DNA of 64,000 nt from Haberlea rhodopensis. Taxonomy: Eukaryota; Streptophyta; Magnoliopsida; Lamiales; Gesneriaceae. The position numbers were made by a program, and so were the translations under genes. The notes below the pieces were generated by a model, which did no database searches, was not told the origin of the DNA, and saw only the letters and a list, made by a program, of their open reading frames with translations. Positions 1 to 11,751 of this stretch are shown here, piece after piece. The DNA lies in assembly GCA_907163345.1 (NCBI GenBank), contig CAJQUN010000153.1, forward strand, positions 1,364,001 through 1,428,000, written 5' to 3'. Every line of letters starts with the position of its first letter. Position 1 is the first letter of the stretch.

Positions 1-209
1 CAAGTCTCGATTAGTGTCTACTCTAGGAGTAGTATAAATTTAAACATGAACATTCTTTTGGGAGTGTAATGAATTTATTTTTGAAGTCTTTTATTTTGGC
101 CTGTAATCCTGATAGCTCATGTAACAACCAGAACCTTAGGATGTTATTAATGCATGATTAGTCCTTCTTATGTCTATTAATCACTGTTAAGGTGGGAAGA
201 CCCCACAAC
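1..209. other. Unclassified left flank
   Basis: AT-rich sequence with no reading frame I recognise. It replaces the part of element A's 5' LTR that should stand here: alignment to A's 3' LTR begins only at about 210 with ttttctcgtgatcgtcg. It is probably the end of another insertion or the edge of a deletion, but no repeat boundary or target duplication can be shown. Confidence 0.3.
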
Positions 210-450
210 TTTTCTCGTGATCGTCGATTGTTCTGGTTGGATTAGGGGACTAACTTTAGTTATTAGTAAGTTTATTAATTAATTATCGTAGGTTAAATAT
301 AGTTTAAAGAAGTCTTATTTGGTAGTTGTTTGTTAGTCCTTGTGGGTTCGACAATCCGTATTCTTCCTATCTATACTAAAACTTGACACCGTGCGCTTGC
401 GATATAATCGCGTTGCTTTGGAATTTTATTGTTTAAATAAGTCGCGATCA
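210..450 (+). repeat. Element A 5' LTR (3' part only)
   Basis: Aligns closely with 12910-13162 of the 3' LTR and ends in gcgatca directly before the primer site. It holds the conserved lineage tail gtgggttcgacaatccg and aaacttgacaccgtgc, also seen in D, C and G. The first 1.1 kb of the LTR is missing. Confidence 0.85.
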
Positions 451-456
451 AGTTTT

Positions 457-474
457 TGGCGCCGTTGCCGGGGA
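457..474 (+). other. Primer binding site, tRNA-Asp type (element A)
   Basis: TGGCGCCGTTGCCGGGGA, six bases after the LTR end, is complementary to the 3' end of plant tRNA-Asp(GUC) as I recall it. This primer type is typical of Athila-like elements. Elements C and D carry the same site at the same spacing. Confidence 0.85.
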
Positions 475-564
475 CTAACTTTAGTAATATCATACTAGAA
501 GTTTTAACTGTAATTTAACCATTTTTTTTCTTCTTTGTTTATATATATTGTTTAAAAATTTTAT

Positions 565-1080
565 TTGTTTTTCTTACGAGGTACTTTGATGCTTCATCAA
601 CAAGTCTTCACAAGATCTGCCCAACAATATTCAGAGTCGTTTTATGCAGCATGGGGGAGATTCAATGAATTGGCAGACACATTCCAGTATCACAACTTTT
701 CAAACTATACTCTTCTGCAATATTTCTTCAAAGGATTGGATGCACATACACGAGAATGGGTATTCAACGGAGCACTGGTGACTGGGAGTCCACTGGTTGA
801 TAGAGATAAGGACAATGTGTTGCACCTGTTCAATGATATGGCGGACTTCGATTACCACTGGCATTGTGATCCTTTACTACAATGTTGGAATCACCAATAC
901 CCAACGGAGCCTCACTACTTTAATGATACGCACCAACCATTTGAGAATCACCAAGAGAAGAGAGATAGTTCTACAGAAGTAATGGCTCAATCAGAGGATA
1001 TGTTACTTATATTCATGGCATCAACTGAGCAACATTTAGAAAACCAGACCAATTCTATATGTCACCTAGAGAAGCAATAA
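565..1080 (+). pseudogene. gag-like remnant of element A
   Basis: An open frame of 171 codons; either 565 or the ATG at 589 could be the start. The stretch YSESFYAAWGRFNELADTF, followed by a FFKGLD-like block, lines up with the second half of the capsid part of gag in C and D (ETLYEAWDRFKELLRRCP, then TFYNDLF). It is strongly diverged: the N-terminal half of gag and the zinc knuckle are absent. The frame closes with TAA just before the copia insertion, so the copia did not cut it. A short gag fragment fits a non-autonomous element. Whether it still makes protein is unknown. Confidence 0.6.
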
Positions 1081-1094
1081 GCAATCCTTGTGGA

Positions 1095-2571
1095 TGTAAG
1101 TAATCCAACAAGCATACAACGCAGCGAAATTTAAAATTTTGGATTACTAAAACCGCGGATCTATACAAAGGGTTCATATCGGAATAAAGATAATAAGAGT
1201 CTCACACTTGTAGTGTGTTTGAAGCAGATACGATGCCAAATCCGTGAGTCACGAGCAACACCTCCAAGGTCTTGCCTCTACGGTATCCACACGATCAAAT
1301 CGAACAAGGGACGTTCAAGAACAAGTTGCTAGACTTATTCTTGAACCAAAACTGAACTCCCGGTTCAAAACTGATCAACGACGACCAAACAAAAGCCAAA
1401 ACCCCACTCGATCGGCGGCGGCGGTGATGGTGGTTTTGTGGCGGCCGAGAGATTAGAGTGTGAGTTAGGTTTTATGATATGAAAGCTTAATTAATCATTA
1501 ACCTTGCTATCAAATTATATATTAGGGTTTAATTAAGGTTCAAGACTTTTTTAAAGCCTCATGGGCCCAAACCCATGATTTAATTAAATCCTTATAATCA
1601 TTTAATTAAGACTCTTCTTAATTAATTCATCCAATGAATTTAATTTCCCTTATCGATTTAATCTTTTGTGCGACCCGATAGGATCTTGTAATGTTGGCAG
1701 CGACATAAAATCTCATTTTACGTCACAAGCAATGAGCGGTATCTAGCAACACATCAAGGCTACCCAAATTACAAGAATGTCTTTGACTCGACATAACCTT
1801 AGAATTTGTGATAATATTAACCATGTAACTTAATCGATTTGTCCATGTGTTTAGATTGAACACGAGTCATGAAATAGTCATACTCGTATATTCAATCTCT
1901 ATTTCTTGATCCCCAAGTAGAACTAGAATAAAGGAATAAGCTCGATATCACATATCGACTCATTCGAGCACGGCCATGCATTTTAGTCTTACTTGATTAA
2001 GGGCCCAAACACTTCTCCTGTTATATAGGAGGGACAAATCCTATCTTGATCAATCAACATCCCTCTACATAATTCGTAGTGTATCCAATAGTTATCTTTA
2101 TAGTTTACCCTGTTACAGGTAACGTTTGACAATATCAAGATACATAACTCCTTATGTTGGGATCTCTGATGATCTCAAGTCGTAAGGATTACATACATTA
2201 TTATCACTATGAGAATTGCTTATGACACTCATATAACTATCCCTGTAGAATTCTCATGGTGGGTCTGTCCAGTACATTGTTCTCTAACATGTACCCATGT
2301 GTTGATTTGATATCTCATATCCATGAACAATTCATCAATCAAAACATACTAGTCTCAATGTATTATCATTATCCTTATTTATGATAATACTTGACTATGA
2401 ACAATCTTTAAGAATAATACAATATTATTCTAAGGACAATAACTTATATATCAATTCATATTGCACATATATTCGAATAATATATAATAATGATTTGCCA
2501 TTTATAAAATCATAATACATTGTATGTCATAAACAATCATCTAATGACAAGTCTTAGGGCATATCCCAACA
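1095..2571 (-). repeat. Copia 3' LTR (left copy)
   Basis: Read on the minus strand it begins TGTTGGGATATGCCC and ends TTACA. It is 1477 bp. Right-hand neighbour is the purine tract of the element. Small ORFs inside it are not genes. Confidence 0.95.
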
Positions 2572-2586
2572 AATCTCCCACTTGCA
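2572..2586 (-). other. Copia polypurine tract
   Basis: Minus strand reads GTGCAAGTGGGAGATT next to the LTR start, the usual plant copia plus-strand priming tract (AAGTGGGAGA). Confidence 0.85.
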
Positions 2587-3375
2587 CTAAGACCAATCAG
2601 ACATATACCTAATGCCTAGAGATCTAGTATGACGATCATGCTTCTGCTGTGACAGTGGCTTCGTCAATGGCTCAGATACATTATCATCTGTTGGTACTTT
2701 GCATATTTTAACATCTCCCCTTTCAACGATTTCTCGAATGAAATGAAAGCGCCGAAGTATGTGCTTGGATCTTTGGTGAGATCTAGGTTCCTTAGCCAAT
2801 GCGATCGCTCTATTGTTGTCACAATAGAGTTCTATCGGATCCTTAATGCTAGGCACCACTCCAAGTTCAGAAATGAACTTCCTGATCCAAACAGCTTCCT
2901 TTGCTGCATCTGAGGCAGCAATGTACTCAGCTTCCGTTGTAGAATCGGCTACTGTCTCTTGCTTTGAACTCTTCCAGCTCACAGCACCTCCATTTAGGCA
3001 ATACACATATCCTGATTGCGATCGAAAATCATCTTTATCGGTTTGGAAACTTGCATCAGTGTAACCTATTACATTGAGCTCTTCCTCACCTCCATAAATC
3101 AAGAATGTATGCTTAGTTCTTCTCAAGTACTTCAGGATATTCGTGACTGCAATCCAGTGACTTTCACCTGGATCAACTTGATATCTGCCCGTCATGCTCA
3201 AAGCATACGAGACATCGGGACGAGTACATATCATGGCATACATGATAGATCCAATAGCTGACGCATATGGAATCTTACTCATACGTTGTCTCTCATCTGG
3301 TGTTGAAGGACACTGATCCTTCGAGAGATGTATTCCATGTGTCATATGCACGAATCCTTTCTTAAATTCTTGCAT
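2587..3375 (-). pseudogene. Copia pol: end of RT and RNase H
   Basis: 262 codons covering the C-terminal part of reverse transcriptase and the RNase H that removes the RNA strand during cDNA synthesis. RNase H signatures are GYTDASFQTD, the block EAEYIAASDAAKEAVW, and LYCDNNRAIALAKEP. It ends close to the polypurine tract, as expected. It lies in a different frame from the upstream RT piece, the shift falling near 3350-3375, so it is not translated with it without correction. Confidence 0.9.
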
Positions 3376-4084
3376 GCTAAACCGTTTAGCACTTTGTCTA
3401 TGTATGTACTTTGACTTAGGCCAAGTAATCTTCTCGATCTATCTCTATAGATCTTGATTCCTAATACATAGGTGGCTTCACCCAAGTCTTTCATAGAAAA
3501 GCAATTCCTTAGCCAAATCTTTACAGATTGTAAGGCAGGGATATCATTCCCAATTAGAAGTATGTCATCTACATACAATATTAGGAAGATAATTATGCTC
3601 CCACTGACCTTCTTGTAGACACAAGGTTCATCTACGTTTTTGATGAAACCAAACTCTTTGACTGCATCATCAAAACGAAGATTCCAACTCCGAGAAGCTT
3701 GCTTCAATCCATAAATGGATCGTTGTAGCTTGCATATCTTTCCAGCATCCTTTGGATCGACAAAACCCTCGGGCTGTGTCATGTACACATCCTCAAGCAG
3801 ATTTCCATTAAGGAAAGTTGTTTTACATCCATCTGCCAGATTTCATAATCATGAAATGCAGCTATTGCAAGTAAGATCCTTATGGATTTAACCATGTCAA
3901 CTGGTGAAAAAGTTTCATCATAGTCAATACAATGAATTTGTTTTAAACCTTTAGCTACCAGTCGACCTTTATAGGTTTGTACATTACCATCCATGTCGGT
4001 CTTCTTCTTGAAAATCCATTTGCACCCTATGGGTCTCACCCCTTCAGGCGGATCAACCAAAGTCCATACTTGGTTTGCATACAT
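3342..4084 (-). pseudogene. Copia pol: reverse transcriptase
   Basis: Two pieces, 3779-4084 and 3342-3788, form the RT palm and fingers. The first has GCKWIFKKKTD and GRLVAKG. The second has the catalytic YVDDILLIGND with both active-site aspartates, plus the copia block RSIYGLKQASRSWN. A frameshift near 3790-3840 separates them. One in-frame stop (TAA, about 4085-4087) separates the first piece from integrase. The catalytic residues survive but the polyprotein is broken. Confidence 0.9.
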
Positions 4085-4087
4085 GGA

Positions 4088-5422
4088 TTACATCTCAGAT
4101 TTCATGGCCTCTTGCCATTTCTCAGAATCAGTGCCCATTATAGCTTGTTGATAAGATGACGGCTCATCCTCATCAATAAGTAGTAAGTCACCTTGTTGAG
4201 TTACAAGAAATCCATATCTCTGTGGCTCCCGGTGTTCTCTTACAGACCTACGCTGGGCTTGTGTCTCTTGAGCAGGCACTTTATCCACAACAGCTTGTGG
4301 TGTCTGCTCTATTTCCATCTCAATATCATGTTCAATGTTTTCTTGTGGTTGAACTTCACCAAGTTCTATTTGTCTCCCACTGTTTTTTCTAGAAATAAAT
4401 TCTCTTTCAAGAAAGACACCAGTCCGAGCAACAACCACTTTGTTCTCGGTGGGATAATAGAAATAGTATCCTTTCGTTTCCTTAGGATACCCCACAAATA
4501 AACACTTATCAGATTTGGGTCCAAGTTTGTTAGAGGCGTGACGTCTCACGAAAGCCTCACAACCCCAAATCTTCATAAAAGACATACTAGGACGTTTCCC
4601 AGTCCATATCTCATATGGTGTCTTTTCCACTGATTTAGATGGAACACGGTTCAGTATGAATATTGTTGTTTCTAAAGCATGTCCCCAAAAGGATATCGGA
4701 AGATCTGCATGACTCATCATTGATCTAACCATGTCCAACAAGGTTCGATTTCTCCTCTCGGATACACCATTCCATTGTGGTGTATACGGAGGAGTGAGTT
4801 GTGGGACTATCCCGCACTCCTTAAGATAGTCATGAAACTCTTGGCTTAAGTATTCACCTCCTCGATCTGATCGAAGGATTTTGAAACTTTTGCCAAGTTG
4901 GTTTTGTACTTCATTCCTGAAATATTTGAAATTTTCAAAGGTTTCATGCTTATGTTTCATTAGGTACACATACCCATATCTACTGAAGTCATCAGTAAAT
5001 GTAACGAAGTATTGAAAACCACCTCTAGCATGTGTGCTTATTGGTCCACATACATCACTATGTATTAGTCCCAATAAAACATTTGTCTTTTCAACATGTC
5101 CCTTGAATGGGGCTTTAGTCATCTTGCCCATTAAACAAGACTCGCATGTTTCATATGATTCAAAATCAAATGAATCTAATGCTCCATCCTTATGAAGTTT
5201 CGATATGCGGTTCTCGTTTATATGGCCCAAGCGACAATGCCAGAGATAAGTTGGATTACAATCATTATTCTTAATCATTTTAGTATTAATGTTATAGACA
5301 GTCATATCTAGATTTAATATATAAAGACCATTAATCATTTGTGCATTTGCATAAAACATATCATTTGAATAAATAGAACAACAGTTGTCATTTATCATAA
5401 ATGAAAATTCACACTTGTCCAA
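4088..5422 (-). pseudogene. Copia pol: integrase
   Basis: 444 codons. The zinc-binding part has H62-x4-H67 and C93-x2-C96 (WHCRLGH, CESC). The catalytic core has D123 in HSDVCGP, D186 in RSDRGGEY and E222 in SERRNRT, a complete D,D,E triad. It inserts the cDNA into the chromosome. The C-terminal third carries the conserved CKIWGCEAFV/KCLFVGYP-type region of plant copia. It ends at a premature TAA that would cut off RT in the same frame. The upstream link to protease needs a frame change near 5400-5420. Confidence 0.92.
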
Positions 5423-5859
5423 ACAAGAAATAGAAATAATGTTTTTGGTAATAGACTAGACGGCACAAAATAACAGTCTTTCAAAATCAATGATAAACCA
5501 GAAGGCAAAGATAAATGGTAATCTCCTACAGCTAATGCAGCAACTCTTGCTCCATTTCCAACTCGGAGATCAACTTCGCCTTTCGCCAACGTCCTACTCC
5601 TTTTGAGATCCTGCACATTTACACAAATGTGAGATCCACATCCAGTGTCTAATACCCAAGATGAAGAAGTAGATAAATTGACTTCTATAACAAAAATACC
5701 TGAATTGGAAGTCACACTTCCCTTTGTCTTCTTAAGATCTTCCAGATATACTTTGCAGTTCCTTTTCCAATGACCGGTCTCACCGTAATGGAAACAGTCC
5801 CCTTCCTTTGCCACTCCTCCCTTTGACTTTAGTGCAGAAGCATGTGGAAGACTTAACAA
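5395..5859 (-). pseudogene. Copia zinc knuckle and aspartic protease
   Basis: 154 codons. The nucleocapsid knuckle reads CFHYGETGHWKRNC: the family pattern is C-x2-C-x4-H-x4-C and the second cysteine is replaced by tyrosine. The protease active site follows as WVLDTGCGSHIC (D-T-G). It overlaps the gag ORF in another frame, so a frameshift near 5800 separates gag from protease. The lost cysteine would be expected to weaken zinc binding and RNA packaging. Confidence 0.85.
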
Positions 5860-6556
5860 TGACCTTCTTGTTCTTCTTGAAGCTCTTAGCTTTAGTCTTT
5901 CCTTTGCTCTTATTCACAATAAGAACATTTGTAGGCTTAGACTTCTTGCTATTTGCTTCAAAAATTCTAAGCATGCCAAGTAACCGTGGTAGAGTCTTTT
6001 CAATTTCAATCATATTGTAATTCAAGACAAATTGACTGAAGCTTTCAGGCAACGATTGCAAGATCACGTCAGTGGCCAACTCTTGGTCCAAAGGAAAACC
6101 CAGCTTCTGCAGATTCTCAATATACCCAATCATCTTGAGTACATTAGTTCCAACTAGACTTCCTTCTACCATTCTACACTGGAACAACGCTTTAGAGACG
6201 TCATACCTCTCTTGTCTTGCTTGTTGTTGGTACAGTTGCTTTAGATGCTCGATCATATCGAACGCCTCCATTTCCTCATGTTGCTTCTGAAGCTCAGAGT
6301 TCATGGTGGCAAGTATGAGGCACCCAACATCAAGTGCGTCATTTTGATGCTTCTTGTAAGCATCTTTATCGGCTTTAGCAGCCGTCAAGGGAGGTTCCTC
6401 AGCAGGTAATGGTTCCTCTAGGACATATTGCTTCTTTTCTTGCTTGAGGACAATCCTCAAATTCCTATACCAGTCTAGGAAATTTGTCCCATTTAGTTTG
6501 TCCTTCTCAAGGACCGATCGCAATGATAATGTGCTTGTGACGTTGTTAGTTGCCAT
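5780..6556 (-). pseudogene. Copia gag
   Basis: 258 codons from ATG at 6556. The N-terminus (KLNGTNFLDWYRNLRIVL) and the later CLILATMNSELQ block are typical of plant copia gag (the UBN2/DUF4219-type capsid). It builds the virus-like particle in the cytoplasm. The start is the first ATG after the 1.7 kb leader. The frame runs past the normal gag end into the zinc-knuckle region in the wrong phase, so the C-terminus shown is not native. Confidence 0.88.
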
Positions 6557-8292
6557 GGATATCTACAATATAAATATGCAAAATAAGTTTATGATTTTAA
6601 TCATTTAATATGGTCTTATATTAAATGACACTCCCACTATTTTGTTTAAAATTATCAACCCTCGAAAACTTTAGTGGGCCAAGATCCATATTTCACTTAA
6701 TCTTGAGTTAGCTTTGGCTAATCGCCCAAGACTCGGTTATTTAGGTAGACAACTCTTTGTCAATTACAATCACATGCAATTCTTGGATGGTTGGACGAAC
6801 AACGCTTTGTTCAAATTCATTTAATGAATTATTTTCCAACCCCATTCCTCTAGGTTCTCAATCCTATTGAGATAACGCTAGTTAAGTCGAACCCAATTTT
6901 AAAATAACACGGATATCACTATTATCCTTTCGCGTCTTACTAAGATTGTCACGGTGCTTTGCTTTGGCAAACCCACACATGTTCAATCAAAGTCTTGACG
7001 AGTATTTTTAATTGGAAGGCATCTTAAACTTAATATTATAAGAGGGATTTATTGATCTCATGATTTTATTAATATTGAAAATATGTCCAGTACATATATG
7101 AATATATACATATCTACATATAGATATAAGCATCAATATTAAATAAAACATTAAACATGCATCTCATACATCAACATGATGAAAACGTGACATGGTTATA
7201 GCCCCAACTAAAGATTTCTCAAGCCAATGAGAAAATCTAAAAGGTCAACCTAAGGGTAACTTCTCCAAGCACCTCTTTGGCTCCCTTTTGTGAATGACCT
7301 TCTCATCCCAGCACTATGGTCCGTCTTCGTTGATCTCCATCAATGAAATTCAAACTAAACTATATAACAATTACATGATTTAGAGAATTCCTCGAGTTAC
7401 ATTCGAGGGGGAGCATAGGGGAGGGAATACATTCAGAAAAATAGAGAAGGCACGACTCGCAGGTCGTATTAAATACAATCATTCACAAATCCTATCTAAT
7501 AGGTTAAAGGGCTATAACCATGCACCATGCTCAAACAACACATATAACATGCAATAACAATTAATGAATTAAATTCTAAACATTTTAAAATTTAATCCCA
7601 ATAAAAACTGTAAAATAAATTTTATGAAATTATCGTACGCTCGGGACATCACATGTCACAGAACCTTAGCCCAAAACCACGGCCCACCACGCATGTGACT
7701 AGGGTTCGAAACCCTAGTCATATCGGCGCCTTCATGGGCCGAAAGTGGTTAAGGGTTCGAAACCCTAGCCTCTAAAACTTGCGGCGGCCGTGAGCCACTT
7801 GAACCCTAGGGTTCGAAACTCTAGTCCAACGGCGGTGGCTCGGCTTATGCACGATTCATGACGGTGGTGGCTCGACCATCTCGAGCCAAGGGGTTCGAAA
7901 AACCCTAGCTCTCATGTGGAGGAAGCCGCCAACCATCTAATCGAGCCAAAAGTTCTAAACCCTAGCATTGTTTCGACACTTCCATGCACAATTATTAGCC
8001 ACAACGGCTAAACCATCTCGAGCCAAGGGTTCGAAAACCCTAGCCCTCATGTGGCAGCCTTGTGTCATTTGTGATGGTGGTGGCCGAACCATCTCATGCT
8101 ATGGGCTCGGTTTTGCGCCTTCATGTATCGTATACAATAAACTTCAATTATATCAATATAATTTTATGATAATTACACAAACTCGATTTACTCATATCAT
8201 ATATGATTATATATAGTTTTATTAGCATGCAATACAAATCTAAATATGATTAAACGATTAACCACATAATTTCGATATGAGCTTTGTACACG
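6557..8292 (-). other. Copia 5' untranslated leader
   Basis: 1.7 kb between the primer site and gag, with no coding signal. The part nearest the LTR (7680-8110) is richer in GC and carries six copies of a telobox-like palindrome (see 7699-8042). The rest is AT-rich. The small plus-strand ORF at 7968-8216 lies in this leader and looks accidental. Confidence 0.7.
7699..8042. repeat. Array of AGGGTTCGAAACCCT palindromes in the copia leader
   Basis: Six near-copies at about 7699, 7752, 7803, 7890, 7949 and 8024, 40-90 bp apart. Each has AGGGTT and AACCCT arms around CGA, giving an imperfect palindrome that contains the plant telobox AAACCCTA. Between them recur gctcgaccatctcgagcc-like stretches. 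Confidence 0.75.
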
Positions 8293-8304
8293 GCTCTGAT
8301 ACCA
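8293..8304 (-). other. Copia primer binding site (initiator Met tRNA)
   Basis: Minus strand TGGTATCAGAGC, one base from the LTR edge. Complementary to the 3' end of plant initiator methionine tRNA. Confidence 0.95.
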
Positions 8305-8305
8305 C

Positions 8306-9786
8306 TGTAAGTAATCCAACAAGCATACAAAGCAGCGGAATTTAAAATTTTGGATTACTAAAAACCGCAGATCTATACAAAGAGTTCATATCGGAATAGA
8401 GATAATAAGAGTCTCACCCTTGTAGCGTGTTTGAAGCAGATACGATGCCAAATCCGTGAGTCACGAGCAACACCTCCAAGGTCTTGCCTCTACGGTATCC
8501 ACACGATCAAATCGAACAAGGGACGTTCAAGAACAAGTTGCTAGACTTATTCTTGAACCAAAGCTGAACTCCCAGTTCAAAACCGATCAACGACGACCAA
8601 ACAAAGCCAAAACCCCACTCGATCGGCGGCGGCGGTGATGGTGGTTTTGTGGCGGCCGAGAGATTAGAGTGTGAGTTAGGTTTTATGATATGAAAGCTTA
8701 ATTAATCATTAACCTTGCTATCAAATTATATATTAGGATTTAATTAAGGTTCAAGACTTTCTTAAAGCCTCATGGGCCCAAACCCATGATTTAATTAAAT
8801 CCTTATAATCATTTAATTAAGACTCTTCTTAATTAATTAATTCATCCAATGAATTTAATTTCCCTTATCGATTTAATCTTTTGTGCGACCCGATAGGATC
8901 TTGTAATGTTGGCAGTGACATAAAATCTCATTTTATGTCACAAGCAATGAGCGGTATCTAGCAACACATCAAGGCTACCCAAATTACAAGAATGTCTTTG
9001 ACTCGACATAACCTTAGAACTTGTGATAATATTAACCATGTAACTTAATCCCTTTGTCCATGTGTTTAGATTGAACACGAGTCATGGAATAGTCATACTC
9101 GTATATTCAATCTCTATTTCTTGATCCCCAAGTAGAACTAGAATAAACGAATAAGCTCGATATCACATATCGACTCATTCGAGCACGGCCATGCATTTTA
9201 GTCTTACTTGATCAAGGGCCCAAACACTTCTCCTGTTATATAGGAGGGACAAATCCTATCTTGATCAATCAACATCCCTCTACATAATTCGTAGTGTATC
9301 CAATAGTTGCCTTTATAGTTTACCCTGTTACAGGTAACGTTTGACAATATCAAGATACATAACTCCTTATGTTGGGATCTCTGATGATCTCAAGTAGTAA
9401 GGATTACATACATTATTATCACTATGAGAATTGCTTATGACACTCATATAACTATCCATGTAGCATTCTCATGGTGGGTCTGTCCAGTACATTGTTCTCT
9501 AACATGTACCCATGTGTTGATTTGATATCTCATATCCATGAACAATTCATCAATCAAAACATACTAGTCTCAATGTATTATTATTATCCTTATTTATGAT
9601 AATACTTGACTACGGACAATCTTTAAGAATAATACAATATTATTCTAAGGACATTAACTTATATATCAATTCATATTGCACAGATATTCGAATAATATAT
9701 AATAATGATTTGCCATTTATAAAATCATAATACATTGTATGTCATAAACAATCATCTAATGACAAGTCTTAGGGCATATCCCAATA
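8306..9786 (-). repeat. Copia 5' LTR (right copy)
   Basis: 1481 bp, plus-strand start TGTAAGTAATCC. The last base pair reads ATA instead of ACA, one of the mutations that separate it from the left copy. It is followed by the target duplication GTGGA. Confidence 0.95.
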
Positions 9787-10247
9787 GTGGAAACCATTTC
9801 ACTGAGCTGCCAAGAGGAGGAGACGAGATCAACAAATCAGGCATGGTTACATGATGATGATCACTCAACTAATCAAGTTTGGGGGAGTGATCCTACTCAT
9901 GTGAAAAAGTCAAGGGAAGTTGAGCCACTTGAAGTGATTGAGCCTATAGTGGAAAAGTCAACCAAGGAAATCATATGGGAAGACGAGCCAATAGTCATGT
10001 TGAGGAGGAGATTTTCAAGAACTTTGATATGAACCCATTGATGGCGACATGTTCTATGCCATATGTGGATCCTTTTTTTCCATCGATGCCAACTTCAACA
10101 TACTACATCTTCAAAAATATGAAGCCAAGTCAAGAATCATTCTCACATACCTACCAATCAAAGAATATTGTTGGAGCGATGAGCCTACACTATTACAATC
10201 ATGCCAATCTTGAGGGTATTCTGAATGAAGACCCATTTGTGGTATAA
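9787..10247 (+). pseudogene. Second ORF remnant of element A
   Basis: Two overlapping frames (9787-10032 and 9975-10247) continue A's coding region to the right of the copia. They are rich in E, K and S (EVEPLEVIEPIVEKSTKEI) and end LNEDPFVV. Only small pieces resemble a product: the acidic stretch is like the gag-protease linker of element B. No protease, RT or integrase motif is present. A frameshift near 9975-10030 joins them. The function is not recognised. Confidence 0.4.
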
Positions 10248-11751
10248 TACGATACTTACTATGGGCGGCGGCAGCTCTTTGATGTTGTTTCTGATGGTCA
10301 AGCCGACGACTAGAAATCAGCGCTTTTTGGGAGGAAACCCAAGCGTGTCCTTTTGCTATTAAGTTTTATTTTATTTTCAGTTTTTGTCTTAGTTTGTTTA
10401 TCTCTCGAGTCGACTCTCGAGTCGACTATTTTATTTGCACTCTTCTCTTGCTAGGTACTCAGTTGGAGCAATAAACCCCTACAGCAGTGGAGCTTTCAAA
10501 AGCCGATCTTCCTCAACCCTCATGCAAGCGTCTTGATCATGGGAGTTTACTTTTTCCTTTTGATTCATTTAAACAATGAGGACAATGTTTCATTTAAGTT
10601 TTGGGGAGTGGCTTACATGTTACTTGTTTAATCTACATGTTGTGTGCTTAATTAACACTTGAATCCTTGAATCGTCCGTTTTTTTCTGAGCCAAATTTTT
10701 TTATGAGTTGAAACTTGAGAAAAGAATGAATTATAGTAGTGACTATTCAATGATGATTTTATCTCACTATGCATACGGATTTGAATTTTAATGATTGTTA
10801 GACTTGTACATGAATATCCTTTGTTGAGTTAGCATGTCAAGAATGAGGAATATATTGAGCACAATGAGTCATGATCTTGTGGATTGCATGTTAAATAGTG
10901 ATAATTGTTGTGAACTTGATGATTTGTCATAGAACCTATTTGATGATGACACATTGAGGCGAAATTTTATAGTTACAAACTTGACTTGGAAATGATTTAA
11001 GCGATCTTTGAAACGTTTGAGTCTTTCAAGCTTACCATGATTTATATTAATCCTTAGTGTCCAACTTTGAGATTAATTGAAAAAGATTGGTGTATTCTTA
11101 GCATATCATTAAACCCCCATTCGACATTCTTGTTTAACTCATTAGACCTACCTTACGAGCCTGAAAAAAATTATCCTTACCCTAAGGGAGTATAATGAAT
11201 CATTGGATGCACTTATACTGTTATATTTTGATGAGCTTATTAGTAAAAAAAAATATTGTTGATGAATGAGCAAAAGAAAAGAAAAAAAATCCTTGAGAAA
11301 AGATTAAATGAATAAGACACAAAGTGGACAAGGCTAGGAAAAAAAGAAGAGGAGCTCGAAAATATGTGCTAAAAAGTGAATTTTATAAGTTATACTCCCT
11401 TCTTTGCGTTTATCCTACCTTTTTTTTGAAACAGACACCAGTGGAGAAGTTGTTTGAAAATAAGCCTATGGGATGCTTGATGATAATCTTGACTTTGAGT
11501 TGATTAACATGATTTGATCTTGAATATGTGCATGAAACTTGAGATTGACAATAGCACACATGAACGTTCTGATTTTGAGATGTGTTGCTTGGCTTAGGAG
11601 AAATAATGTCTTGTTCAACTTTTGAATGTGTGTATATGAGATTTCTGAGAATAATACACGTCATGAAATATAAGTTTCAAGTATCGAGAATGAACTCTAC
11701 CTTGTGAATTTAATGCTTAATCGAGGACGATCAAGTGAAGTTTGGGGGAGT
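10248..11751 (+). other. Element A 3' noncoding domain and polypurine tracts
   Basis: Holds the block gcgctttttgggagg with aaaccc (10320-10345), also seen after pol in B. An internal purine tract at 10575-10610 (gaggacaatg...aagttttgggga) follows. Then comes about 1.1 kb conserved in D, C and B (ttgaggcgaaattttat, cccccattcgacattc). The terminal purine tract is 11721-11750 (cgaggacgatcaag...tttgggggag), next to the LTR. A purine-rich stretch (11340-11355) and a complementary pyrimidine stretch (11395-11405) could pair. The small minus ORF 11410-11664 is accidental. Confidence 0.75.

Larger units (their letters stand above)
1095..9786 (-). mobile_element. Complete Ty1/copia element nested in element A
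   Basis: 8.7 kb with two LTRs (1095-2571 and 8306-9786) and a 5-bp target duplication GTGGA at 1090-1094 and 9787-9791. The initiator-Met primer site and purine tract both lie on the minus strand. Order on the minus strand is gag, protease, integrase, RT, RNase H, the copia order. I count roughly 30-35 differences between the LTRs (about 2%), so it is fairly young though already disabled by a stop and frameshifts in pol. The copia lineage (perhaps Tork/TAR-like) is not settled. Confidence 0.95.

Noticed and set aside
1244..1456. 70-codon frame repeated at 8456
   Set aside because: Both are in the copia LTRs; the right copy is frameshifted by one base. Not coding.
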